A program made the translations under genes and the position numbers. This document shows positions 1 through 8,063 of a DNA stretch of 64,000 nt, in pieces; positions within the stretch are counted from its first letter, which is position 1; each line of letters begins with the position of its first letter. Location: contig JBBQGB010000006.1 in assembly GCA_038322575.1 (NCBI GenBank), positions 1 through 64,000 of the forward strand, read 5' to 3'. The DNA is from JACMOY01 sp038322575 (GTDB lineage Bacteria > Actinomycetota > Actinomycetes > Actinomycetales > Angustibacteraceae). The notes beneath the pieces were generated by a model. It saw only the letters and a list, made by a program, of their open reading frames with translations, was not told the origin of the DNA and searched no databases.

Positions 1-2
1 AG

Positions 3-713
3 CGGTACGACAACGTCGACAAGATGATCCTGCGTGGCGCCGACGCGCTGCCGCACGGCCTCGTCAACAGCGTGCACGACAAGGTGGGGGCCGACGGCGA
101 GCTGCTGCGCGAGTACGTGCGCTGGGTGCGCGCCCGCGTGCTGACGCTGCGCCGCGACGCGACGTACCTGCCGGTGCTGCACCTGGACGTCTACGGCACC
201 CTGGGGCTGGCGCTCGGCCATGACGTCGACCGGCTGGCCGACTACCTCGTGGGGCTGGAGGCCGACGCCGCGCCGCTGCGGCTGCGCGTCGAGCACCCCG
301 TCGACGCCGGTGGCCGCGAGGCCCAGATCGCGCTGATGGCGGCCCTTCGCCGAGCCGTCGCAGCCCGCGGCAGCAGCGTGCAGCTCGTCGTGGACGAGTG
401 GTGCAACACGGGCTCGGACGTCGCCGCCTTCGTCCAGGCAGGCGCTGCGGACGTCATCCACGTGAAGGTGCCCGACCTCGGTGGTCTCGGCAACACCGTC
501 GAGGCGCTGCTGCTCGTGCGCCGGGCCGGTCTGCTCGCCTACTGCGGTGGCAGCGCCACCGAGACCGAGCGGTCGGCCCAGGTGACCGCGCACGTCGCGA
601 TGGCCTGCGGCGCCGACCAGGTGCTGGCCAAGCCGGGCATGGGTGTCGACGAGGGGATGATGGTGGTGGGCAACGAGATGGCTCGGGTCCACGCCTTGTG
701 GGCGTCGCGCTAG
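3..713 (+). CDS. mal: Methylaspartate ammonia-lyase, 5'-truncated by the window edge
   Basis: The visible 236 residues are the C-terminal barrel of 3-methylaspartate ammonia-lyase, an enolase-superfamily enzyme that removes ammonia from (2S,3S)-3-methylaspartate to give mesaconate. Family residues can be followed in order: LHLDVYGT, RVEHPVD and VDEWCNT supply the three acidic Mg ligands. HVKVPDLGG carries the lysine that corresponds to the catalytic base of the clostridial enzyme (Lys331 there). CGGSATETERSAQVTAHVA and KPGMGVDEGMM are signature stretches. The frame is open to the left edge, so the true start and any glutamate mutase partner genes lie outside the window. The TAG stop is followed by about 100 bases leading into the DUF222 gene. 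The assignment is firm; the physiological role depends on the missing neighbours. Confidence 0.92.
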   Translation, partial: RYDNVDKMILRGADALPHGLVNSVHDKVGADGELLREYVRWVRARVLTLRRDATYLPVLHLDVYGTLGLALGHDVDRLADYLVGLEADAAPLRLRVEHPVDAGGREAQIALMAALRRAVAARGSSVQLVVDEWCNTGSDVAAFVQAGAADVIHVKVPDLGGLGNTVEALLLVRRAGLLAYCGGSATETERSAQVTAHVAMACGADQVLAKPGMGVDEGMMVVGNEMARVHALWASR

Positions 714-740
714 CCGGTCGCACAGGGTGGCCGGTGGTTG

Positions 741-820
741 CTCAAAGTTCTTCGAAGTCGTTGTGGGAGAACGGGTCTGAGGGGTCTGGACTGTCGGTGG
801 TGGCGTCTAGCGTGTGAGCC
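741..820 (+). repeat. Conserved 80-bp leader of DUF222/HNH gene, copy 1
   Basis: This non-coding stretch is nearly the same as 28792-28871, which precedes the second DUF222/HNH gene. By hand alignment they differ by about seven substitutions and two one-base indels over 80 bases. It ends in TAGCGT (809-814) followed by seven bases and the ATG, which fits a -10 box with a leaderless start. The conservation of non-coding DNA shows that a unit larger than the reading frame was duplicated. Confidence 0.8.
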
Positions 821-2158
821 ATGGACAGGTCGTGCGGGCAGCTGAGCGAGTCGCTCGCCGTGGTGGCCGATGCCGTGTCCGCGTTGCGGTCCGAGGACCT
901 GCAGCGGGTGGATGCCGGGTCGCTGCTGGGCGATGTGGCGGCGTTGCGGGGGTTGCTGGACCAGGTGGAGGGTGAGTGGTTGCGCCGGGTCGGTGAGGTC
1001 CACGCCCGCGGCGCCGCCCAGGTGGTGGGGGCGGGGTCGACGAAGGCGTTCCTTCGTGGGACGTGCCTGCTGTCCCCGTTCGAGGCCTCCCGCGCCGTGA
1101 CCACCGCCGCTGCTCTGCGCGGGCCGTGCACGACGACGGCGGACGCGGTGGCCGACGGCCGGGTCGGGGTGGGCCAGGCCCACGTGATCGCGACCGTGCT
1201 GGCCAAGCTGCCCTCGGCGCTCCCTGCCCACGTCCGCGCCGCTGGGGAGGTCACCCTGGTGCAGCACGCCGCTGTCCTGAACCCGGCGGACCTGGCCCGG
1301 GCCGGCCGGTTCTTCACCGCCCGCGTCGACCCCGACGGGGTGGCCCGGGAGGAGGCCGAGCAGCGGGAACGGGCCGGGATCACCTTCGCGTCCACCCTGT
1401 ACGGGGCGGGGTTCGCCCGCGGTGACCTGGACGCGGAGTCGTTGGCGGTGATCTGCGCCGCGATCGAACCGCTGTCCGCGCCGCGCCCGGCCGCCGACGG
1501 GCTGGTCGACGGGCGCACCGCGGCCCGGCGCCGGCTGGACGCGGTGGTGCAGGTGATGGCGCACTGGCTGGACTGCCAGGCGCCCGTCGACGCCCGCCGT
1601 CCCGGCGCGCACCTGAACGTGGTCACCGCCGCCACCACCCTGGCCGGTGCCCCTGGCGCGGCGATGCTGGACTGGGGCGGGGTGATCAGCGCCGAGAGCA
1701 CCCGCCGGCTGGCGTGCGACGCCACGATCACCCCGGTGGTGGTCGGCCCGCTGGGCCAGGTGCTGGACGTGGGCCGGCGCACCCGGGTGGTCACCGCGGC
1801 GATCTGGGCGGCGCTGGCCGTGCGGGACGGCGGGTGCGCGTTCCCCGGCTGCGACACCCCGCCCACCCGGTGCGACGCCCACCACGTGGTCCACTGGGCC
1901 GACGGCGGCCCCACCGCCCTGACCAACCTGGTGCTGCTGTGCCACCACCACCACCAGCGGGTCATCCACGACGAGGACCACCACGACCGGTGGACCGTGC
2001 GCATCCACGGACCCACCGGGCGAGCGGTGTTCACCCCACCGGCGTGGACCCGACGCCGCGGACTCCCACTGCCACCGCTGTGGCAGCCCGAGCAGTGGCG
2101 ACCCGAACCGCTGGCGTCCCACGAAGAGCACCCCGACCAGCCGCCACCCGACGGCTGA
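821..2158 (+). CDS. DUF222 and HNH endonuclease domain protein (13E12 type), copy 1
   Basis: This 445-residue protein has an N-terminal DUF222 region (about residues 10-320) and a C-terminal HNH nuclease motif (about 339-390). The motif shows CAFPGCDTPPTRCDAHH, then HWADGGPTALTNLVLLC and a run of histidines ending in QRVIHD. Both the two-cysteine zinc knuckle and the HNH core look intact. Relatives are the 13E12 repeat-family proteins, present in many copies in mycobacteria and other actinobacteria, and their biological role is unsettled. A second copy lies at 28872-30143, with about the same domain layout and nearly the same leader. The ATG was chosen because it sits seven bases after TAGCGT, and both copies begin with the codons ATG GAC. 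Confidence 0.85.
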   Translation: MDRSCGQLSESLAVVADAVSALRSEDLQRVDAGSLLGDVAALRGLLDQVEGEWLRRVGEVHARGAAQVVGAGSTKAFLRGTCLLSPFEASRAVTTAAALRGPCTTTADAVADGRVGVGQAHVIATVLAKLPSALPAHVRAAGEVTLVQHAAVLNPADLARAGRFFTARVDPDGVAREEAEQRERAGITFASTLYGAGFARGDLDAESLAVICAAIEPLSAPRPAADGLVDGRTAARRRLDAVVQVMAHWLDCQAPVDARRPGAHLNVVTAATTLAGAPGAAMLDWGGVISAESTRRLACDATITPVVVGPLGQVLDVGRRTRVVTAAIWAALAVRDGGCAFPGCDTPPTRCDAHHVVHWADGGPTALTNLVLLCHHHHQRVIHDEDHHDRWTVRIHGPTGRAVFTPPAWTRRRGLPLPPLWQPEQWRPEPLASHEEHPDQPPPDG

Positions 2159-2177
2159 CCGGGTCGCCCGGAGCCGG

Positions 2178-3425
2178 TCAGCGCCGGTGATCTTGGTGGT
2201 GGTCGTCATCGTGGTCGCCGGCGGTCCGCAGCACCGACCTCGCGACCGCGCGGCCGATGCGCGTGCCGTCCTGCGTCGAGAAGCGCCAGTGCAGGCCACC
2301 CCACACCCGGGCGTTCGCGACCTCGTCGGTCAGCTGACGCACCGAGGAGTAGTGGCGGGCGGTCCCGGTGGTGGTGCTGTCGATCGTCAGGTCGAGCCGG
2401 CCGGCCGGAGCGAGCGCGGCGACGACGGTCGCGATGGCGGTCGTCGAGCAGCTGTGCGCGCTGGGGTACTCGGGGAAGTTCGGGGTCGGCAGCAGCGGCC
2501 GCCAGGTGGCGTCGGCCGGGGTGCGCGGGTTGCCGTCGCGGTCACCTGCGGGGATCGCGCTGAACGGCCGCCAGAGCTCGTAGTGGTACTTCGCGTCCCA
2601 GCACGCGATCAGCGCATCGGCACTGGCCGTGTCGGCCAGCGCGAACAGCCGCGCGGTGCGCAGCGCGCTCAGGTGCAGCCGGTCGCTGTAGCCGCGCAGC
2701 GCGCGCTGGTTCTGCACCAGCGGCGGGTCGGCCCAGAACCGGGCGACCTCGGTCTGCTGCGGGGTGCGCAGCGTCGACGACGCCGAGCCGAGCAGCCGGG
2801 TCTCGTTGTAGTCGCCGGCCCAGCGGCTGCTGTCGAGCGCAGGCGGACCCGCGGGCCGCTCCTGTGCCCCATCGCGCAGCGCGAAGGGCCGCACCCCGCC
2901 CAGCCACGACGAGATGCCGATCGTGTTGGGGGGCGTGGGGACCCACACACCCGGCCCGGGGGGCGGCACGGGAACGGTCGGCCCGTTGCGTCCGTCGTCG
3001 ACGCGCTCCTGCAGGGCGGCGAGGCCGGCGGCCCGTCCCAGCGTGAGCCCGGCCGGCACCGTCGGGTCGCCGGCGGTCCCGGCCAGCTCGCTGGTGAGGG
3101 CCTGGTCGAGCCGCAGGGACTGGGCGGGGAACTCGGCGACCAGGACGGTGTGGGCCGCGGCGCTGACGGCTGCGACGACCGAGGCGCGCCGCGGGTGCTC
3201 GTCGACGGCGAGGACCGCGTCGTACACGGCGCGGTGCACGGCAGCCAGGTGCAGCGGCTGCTCGGGCGTGGGGGTGGCCGCGATGACCAGCGTCGTCATG
3301 GTGACGGCGTTCCAGTCGCGGACGGCGGGCGCGCCGTCGTCCGCGCGGCTGCCGGCGGTCGCGGGGGTGGTCACCGCAGCGGCGGCCAGGGTGAGCGCGA
3401 GGGCGATGCTGATCGATGTCTTCAC
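2178..3425 (-). CDS. Secreted vanadium-haloperoxidase / PAP2-like protein
   Basis: This protein of 415 residues starts at a GTG with GGAG six bases upstream. The N-terminus (VKTSISIALALTLAAAAV, then TPATAGSRA) is a signal peptide with a likely cleavage near residues 22-26. The body is the bacterial vanadium-dependent haloperoxidase/PAP2 fold. KYHYELWRPFSAI supplies the phosphate- or vanadate-binding Lys and Arg, EYPSAHSC the PSxH motif, and LHWRFSTQDGTRIG the second His with the GxxxG-like end. The C-terminus is rich in His and Asp (DHDDDHHQDH). It may be a haloperoxidase or an acid phosphatase; sequence alone does not decide. It diverges from the HxlR regulator gene across 144 bases, so that regulator could control it. 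Confidence 0.82.
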   Translation of the reverse strand: MKTSISIALALTLAAAAVTTPATAGSRADDGAPAVRDWNAVTMTTLVIAATPTPEQPLHLAAVHRAVYDAVLAVDEHPRRASVVAAVSAAAHTVLVAEFPAQSLRLDQALTSELAGTAGDPTVPAGLTLGRAAGLAALQERVDDGRNGPTVPVPPPGPGVWVPTPPNTIGISSWLGGVRPFALRDGAQERPAGPPALDSSRWAGDYNETRLLGSASSTLRTPQQTEVARFWADPPLVQNQRALRGYSDRLHLSALRTARLFALADTASADALIACWDAKYHYELWRPFSAIPAGDRDGNPRTPADATWRPLLPTPNFPEYPSAHSCSTTAIATVVAALAPAGRLDLTIDSTTTGTARHYSSVRQLTDEVANARVWGGLHWRFSTQDGTRIGRAVARSVLRTAGDHDDDHHQDHRR

Positions 3426-3569
3426 GGCAGACTCCCGTCGGTGGCCGGCACGTCCGGCTCGACCCCCAGCGAACGCCGTCCGGGCCGCGGTGTGAAGTCC
3501 GAGAACTGGACCGCGGAGGGTCGGCGACGGGGACTGCCCAAACGGCCCCGCGAGGTGGATGGTGACGGC

Positions 3570-4304
3570 ATGCGTGGCTACGGCCAGTACTGCCCGATCG
3601 CCCTCGCCGCCGAGGTCTTCGCCGAGCGGTGGACGCCGATCATCGTGCGCAACCTGCACCTGGGCTGCCGGCACTTCGGTGAGATCCTGCAGGGGGCTCC
3701 GGGTCTGCCGCGCAGCGTCCTCGCGCGCCGGTTGCACACCCTGCAGCGGGACGGCGTGGTGCAGGTCACCCGCGAGGGGCGCGCGACGACCTACGAGCTC
3801 ACCGAGATGGGGTCCGAGCTGGCGCAGGTCTGCCTGCTGCTGGGTGCGTGGGGTGCCCGGTGGCTCGAGGAGCAGCCCGACAACCAGGACCCCTACCTCG
3901 CGCTGTGGACCATCGCCCGGCTGATCGAGCCGGGGTCGCTGCCGCGCGAGCGCGTGGTGGTCCGGTTCGACGTCGCGGACGCGCGCGGACACGACCGCTT
4001 CTGGCTGGTCGCAGACGGCACCGGCGCCGAGGTGTGCATCGAACCGCCCGGGCTGACCGAGGACGGGATCGTGACGACGGGGTCGGCGGCCCTGATCCGC
4101 TGGAACGCCGGCCGGCGCCCGGCGCCGAACGACGGGCACGAGGCCGCGATGGTCGTGGTCGGGCCGCCGTGGCTGGAGCGCGAGCTGACGCGCTGGGGCC
4201 GGCTCAACCCGTACGCCGGGATCCTGCCGGCCCGGCTCGATCTGCTCCCGCAGCAGCGGGGCGCCGGGCTGGCTGCGGCCGCGGCCGCAGTGGGGCACCG
4301 GTGA
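3570..4304 (+). CDS. HxlR/MarR-like winged-helix transcriptional regulator
   Basis: The 244-residue product begins with the HxlR-type DNA-binding domain: CPIALAAEVFAERWTPIIV, then NLHLGCRHFGEI, then LPRSVLARRLHTLQRDGVV and the wing with TYELTEMG. HxlR domains are usually about 110 residues, so the remaining 130 residues form an extra domain. That part contains HDRFWLVADGTGAEVCIEPPG, which resembles SCP2-like ligand-binding tails in some actinobacterial HxlR proteins; this reading is tentative. The ATG at 3570 has GAGGTGG about eleven bases upstream, and an in-frame GTG at 3555 is an alternative. It is divergent from the haloperoxidase-like gene and convergent with the peptide-degradation operon, ending nine bases from it. 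Confidence 0.85.
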   Translation: MRGYGQYCPIALAAEVFAERWTPIIVRNLHLGCRHFGEILQGAPGLPRSVLARRLHTLQRDGVVQVTREGRATTYELTEMGSELAQVCLLLGAWGARWLEEQPDNQDPYLALWTIARLIEPGSLPRERVVVRFDVADARGHDRFWLVADGTGAEVCIEPPGLTEDGIVTTGSAALIRWNAGRRPAPNDGHEAAMVVVGPPWLERELTRWGRLNPYAGILPARLDLLPQQRGAGLAAAAAAVGHR

Positions 4305-4313
4305 CCGGTCAGG

Positions 4314-5168
4314 TCACCCCTGCTCGCGCAGCCCGGGCACGGACTCGGTCAGGAAGTCGCGCATCACCTGCTGGAACAGCTCGGCCTCCTCGGTCTGCGG
4401 TGAGTGGCCCGACCTCTCGAAGACCACCAGCCGCGAGTCGGGGACCAGGTCGGCGATGACCTGCGCCTGCGAGACCGGTGTCACCCAGTCGGCCCGGCCC
4501 ACCGTCACCAGCGTCGGGCAGGTCACCGTCGGCAGCACGCGCTTGAGGTCGTAGACCGGCATGTTGTGCTGGAAGCACCAGTTGTGCGACTCGTGCCGGT
4601 AGATGCCGGCCTCGACCGCCGCCGCCGACTTCACCGGGTCGTACTCATAGTCGTAGAGCGGGATCATCTCGGCCCAGCGCGCCTTGAGGTCGTCGTCGTC
4701 GGTGATCCGGCCGGTCCAGTACCGGTCGAAGTCCTCCCACGGCAGCTCGACGCGGTCCTGCTTGCGGGCGTTCTCGTAGGCCAGCATCAGGGTCGACGCG
4801 TCGGGTGCGGTGTCGCGCAGCACCATCGCCAGCACGCGGTCGGGGTAGCGCACGGCGTACTCCATCGCGATGAAGCCGCCGTACGACCCACCCGCGACCA
4901 CGATCTGGTCGGCGCCGGCCCACTGCCGCAGCCCGTCCACGTCGGCGGCCCACTGCTCGTGCGAGTACGGCGGCACGCCCTCGCTGCGACCGCACCCCCG
5001 GGCGTCGAACACGATCACCCGGAACAGGTCCGCCAGCGGGCCGAAGGTCGCGCGCGGCTCATCGAGCGAGCCGATGCCGCCGCCGCCGTGGTGGGCGATG
5101 AGCACCGGCGCGCCCTCGTCACCCAGGACCTCGACCCGCAGGTCCGCTCCGTTGACGTTCACCATCAT
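4314..5168 (-). CDS. Alpha/beta hydrolase, proline iminopeptidase-like
   Basis: A 284-residue alpha/beta hydrolase. The oxyanion-hole loop reads HHGGGG (near residue 25), the nucleophile elbow GGSYGGF (near 93), the acid VGRADWVTP (near 226) and the histidine SGHSPQTEE (near 254), so the triad is complete. The HGGPG-like loop and overall layout place it with proline iminopeptidases, which release N-terminal proline from peptides, although esterase activity cannot be excluded. It is the last gene of a leftward six-gene operon, starting ten bases after the DUF885 stop. The start has AGGAG seven bases upstream of two consecutive ATG codons. With no signal peptide it should be cytoplasmic, fitting a role in finishing imported peptides. 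Confidence 0.8.
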   Translation of the reverse strand: MMVNVNGADLRVEVLGDEGAPVLIAHHGGGGIGSLDEPRATFGPLADLFRVIVFDARGCGRSEGVPPYSHEQWAADVDGLRQWAGADQIVVAGGSYGGFIAMEYAVRYPDRVLAMVLRDTAPDASTLMLAYENARKQDRVELPWEDFDRYWTGRITDDDDLKARWAEMIPLYDYEYDPVKSAAAVEAGIYRHESHNWCFQHNMPVYDLKRVLPTVTCPTLVTVGRADWVTPVSQAQVIADLVPDSRLVVFERSGHSPQTEEAELFQQVMRDFLTESVPGLREQG

Positions 5169-5178
5169 CAGCGTTCTC

Positions 5179-6876
5179 CTATCGGTGGGGCGCGGACCGG
5201 TCGTCGACCCAGGTGCTGACGACGTCGTCGAGCACGCGCAGCGGGACGGCGCCGTGAGACAGCACCGCGCCGTGGAAGCCGCGGACGTCGAAGTCGGCGC
5301 CGAGCCGCTTCGTGGCAACGCTTCTGAGCCGGACGATCTCGCGCCGCCCGATCATGTAGGCCAGCGCCTGGCCGGGCCAGGCGATGTACCGGTTGATCTC
5401 GTTGACCACGTTGTGACGGGTGGTCGCCGTGTTGGCCCACATGAAGTCGATCGCCTGCTGCCGTGACCAGCCCAGGTGGTGCATACCGGTGTCGACCACG
5501 AGCCGGCAGGCTCGCAGGGCGTCGAACGAGAGCATGCCGAGTCGCTGCACCGGCGCGCTGTACAGGCCCATCTCGTCGGCTAGCCGCTCGCTGTACAGGC
5601 CCCACCCCTCGACGTACGCGCAGACCTCGGCATCGAGGAACCGGCGGTACGCCGGCAGCTGGGTCAGCGTCTGCGCGGAGGCGATCTGCAGGTGGTGACC
5701 GGGGGTGCTCTCGTGGAAGGCCAGGGCCTCGTACTCGTACGTGAACCGCTCGCCGGGGTCGACGGTCAGGACGCAGTGCGCGCCCGGCCGCGAGCCGTCG
5801 GCCGACGGCGGCCGGTAGTGGGCCAGCGCCGCGTTGCCGCCCTCGACCGGGTCGATCTCCTCGACCGTGCAGTCGCTGATGTCGTACTGCGGGAACCACT
5901 TGTCGCGCACGGCCTCGGCACGCTGCAGGGCCTCGGTCACCACGGTGACGATCTCGCCCGCCGAGCCGAACCGCAGCGCGGGGTCGTCCCGCAGTCGCGC
6001 CAGCGTCGACGGGACGTCGGTGGTGCCGAGCACCTGGCCCCCGAGCTCGAGCCACTGCTCGCGCAGGTCGGCGAGCACCTCGTGACCGACGGTGTGCACC
6101 TGCTCCGGCGTGAGGTCGGTGGTCGTGTGCCGCCGCACCGCCGCCAGGTACGCGGGCGTGCCCTCGGGGACAGCGCCCAGCCCCACCTCGTCGTCGGTGC
6201 GCGCCACCGGTGCCAGCTCGTCGTTCAGCACGGTCGCGAGGCGGCGCATCGCCGGGTGGACGACGTCCCGCACCGTCTCGGCGATGCGGGCGCGCACCCG
6301 GTCGGCATCGACGTCGGCCGGCAGGGCGGGGCGCTGGAAGACGTCGGCCGGCCCCGCCAGGTGACCGGCCAGCTGCTCCTGAGCCTGTCGCACACCGACC
6401 AGGGTCGGACGCCGCCCCTCGGCCGCCGCGCCGCGGTACCGGTCGCCGACGGCGTCGAAGAACCCGCCTAGGGCGCCCAACCTGCGCAGGTACCCCTCGA
6501 CCGCCGTCGCGTCCGACAGCGAGGCCGTCGGCACGGCCATGAACGCCTCACCCTGTGGTGACCCGTAGCCGTCGGCCGACGCGTTCGTCGCCCAGCTGCC
6601 GTGCTCGAGGTCGGCTCGGGCGGCGCCGGCCAGGCTCAGCAGCACCTGGCGGTCGATGCGGTCGTCGGCGTCGAGCTCGTCGCTGTCGATCTCGCGCGCC
6701 TCGGCCTCGATGGCCCCGATCCTCGACGCAGCGGCGGCTGCCCCGGCCTGGCTCGGGTCGGGCACCAGGTCGTCGAAACCGTTGACACCCAGCATCGTCG
6801 CGTTGAACGGGTCGGCAGTGTGGACGGCCTCGAAGAAGCGCTGGTCGAGCCGGGCGAGCCCCGCGTGCCGGGTCAC
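5179..6876 (-). CDS. DUF885 family zinc-dependent peptidase-like protein
   Basis: A 565-residue DUF885 protein. The diagnostic motif AFHESTPGHHLQ (about residue 390) resembles the HExxH zinc site of gluzincin peptidases in a rearranged form, and is followed by AYVEGWGLYSE, which supplies the third ligand in the family. The rest is mostly helical, as expected. DUF885 members are poorly characterised but are generally regarded as metallopeptidases or carboxypeptidases. The GTG start overlaps the stop of the M19 dipeptidase gene in a GTGA, so translation is coupled. No signal peptide is visible. Its place between an M19 dipeptidase and a proline-iminopeptidase-like hydrolase supports a peptide-cleaving role. 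Confidence 0.88.
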   Translation of the reverse strand: MTRHAGLARLDQRFFEAVHTADPFNATMLGVNGFDDLVPDPSQAGAAAAASRIGAIEAEAREIDSDELDADDRIDRQVLLSLAGAARADLEHGSWATNASADGYGSPQGEAFMAVPTASLSDATAVEGYLRRLGALGGFFDAVGDRYRGAAAEGRRPTLVGVRQAQEQLAGHLAGPADVFQRPALPADVDADRVRARIAETVRDVVHPAMRRLATVLNDELAPVARTDDEVGLGAVPEGTPAYLAAVRRHTTTDLTPEQVHTVGHEVLADLREQWLELGGQVLGTTDVPSTLARLRDDPALRFGSAGEIVTVVTEALQRAEAVRDKWFPQYDISDCTVEEIDPVEGGNAALAHYRPPSADGSRPGAHCVLTVDPGERFTYEYEALAFHESTPGHHLQIASAQTLTQLPAYRRFLDAEVCAYVEGWGLYSERLADEMGLYSAPVQRLGMLSFDALRACRLVVDTGMHHLGWSRQQAIDFMWANTATTRHNVVNEINRYIAWPGQALAYMIGRREIVRLRSVATKRLGADFDVRGFHGAVLSHGAVPLRVLDDVVSTWVDDRSAPHR

Positions 6877-8063
6877 ACCCAGATCCCACGCAGTGCCCGT
6901 AGGACGTTGCCGCCCACCACGGCGCGGATCTCGTCGTCGCTGAAGCCGTGCTGCACCAACCACCCGCAGATGTTCGCGAAGTTCTCGGTGGGGTTCTCCA
7001 GGCCGTCGACGTACTCGACCCGCTCGTGCACCGGTCCCGCCGTGGCCCCACCGAGGTTGAGCAGGTGGGCGAACACCGTGTGCAGGCCCACGTGGTCGCC
7101 GTACAGGGTGTCGGGGCCGAACGCGACGTGCTCGATGCCAACCAGGTCGATGCAGTAGCCGAGGTGGTCCATCACCGAGTCGATGCTGTGGCGCGGGTGG
7201 GCGGCCGAGACGGTCGTGTGCGGCGCGGCCGACATGCCGATGACACCACCGGTGTCGGCGATGGCCCGCAGCACGTCGTCCGGCTTCATCCGCGGGATGT
7301 CCCAGACGGCGCGGGCCCCGGCGTGGGTCATCAGCACCGGTGTGCTGCTGGCCCGGCAGACGTCCAGGCTGGTGCGGTCCGAGGAGTGCGAGACGTCGAC
7401 GGCCAGCCCGAGCTGGTTCATCCGCCGCACCGCGCGGTGGCCGAAGGACGTCAGGCCACCGTCCACCTGCTCGGACAGGCCGCTGCCCAGGGAGTTGCTG
7501 TCGGAGTACGCGATACCGATCTGGCGCAGACCCAGGCCGTACAGGACGTCGAGGCGGTCGATCTCGTTCTCGATGGGGGTGGCCGCCTCGAGGCCGAACA
7601 CGATGCCGACCGTGCCGTCGCGGTGCGCCTGCTCGATGTCGGCGACCCGGCGCACGACGGTGACGTCGTCCTGGTGGGCGATGTCCGCCTGGCGCATCCC
7701 GAGGTCGGTGACGACGTCGTCCCAGCGCCAGGGTGCGTGGCCCGTGACGCAGGCGGTGCCGTCCATCATGTTGTCGAACACGACAGTCATGCCCGAGGCA
7801 CCCAGCCCGGCGAAAGCCGTGTGCTGGCGCCCCGTGCGGTTGTACGCCGGGGTGTCACGCATGTCGGCCGGGAACCGCACCGGGTGGTCGTGCAGGCTGA
7901 TCACCAGGCTCTCGTCGAGCAGCCGAGTCGCTCGCTCGGCCTCGGCCGGGCTCAGCCGCCCGTCGTACGCCGGCACGCGGCCGAACTCGGGCGCCAGGTC
8001 GAGCGTCGGCAGGTCGACGCCTGCCTCCAGGTAGCCGAAGGAGACGTACGGTCGCTCGCTCAT
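6873..8063 (-). CDS. Membrane dipeptidase family protein (peptidase M19)
   Basis: The 396-residue product belongs to the renal/membrane dipeptidase family, binuclear zinc enzymes that cleave dipeptides and often accept a D-residue at the C-terminal position. Visible family stretches are ISLHDHPVRF (variant of the usual HxD site, near residue 56), FGLEAATPIEN with the bridging glutamate, DVSHSS and LMTHAGARAVWD with metal histidines, and FGPDTLYGDHVG. The ATG start has GAGGA five bases upstream and overlaps the upstream M20 stop as ATGA; the gene's own stop overlaps the DUF885 start as GTGA. No signal peptide is seen, so it should act in the cytoplasm on imported peptides. The HDHP variant may change specificity. 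Confidence 0.88.
   Translation of the reverse strand: MSERPYVSFGYLEAGVDLPTLDLAPEFGRVPAYDGRLSPAEAERATRLLDESLVISLHDHPVRFPADMRDTPAYNRTGRQHTAFAGLGASGMTVVFDNMMDGTACVTGHAPWRWDDVVTDLGMRQADIAHQDDVTVVRRVADIEQAHRDGTVGIVFGLEAATPIENEIDRLDVLYGLGLRQIGIAYSDSNSLGSGLSEQVDGGLTSFGHRAVRRMNQLGLAVDVSHSSDRTSLDVCRASSTPVLMTHAGARAVWDIPRMKPDDVLRAIADTGGVIGMSAAPHTTVSAAHPRHSIDSVMDHLGYCIDLVGIEHVAFGPDTLYGDHVGLHTVFAHLLNLGGATAGPVHERVEYVDGLENPTENFANICGWLVQHGFSDDEIRAVVGGNVLRALRGIWV

Noticed and set aside
710..2299. Long leftward frames antisense to the first DUF222/HNH gene
   Set aside because: Low-complexity Arg/Gly-rich shadow of the DUF222 gene, with no start signal.
3426..4298. Upstream extension of the haloperoxidase-like frame across the HxlR gene
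   Set aside because: The frame stays open through the antisense of the regulator, but the signal peptide and GGAG site place the start at 3425.
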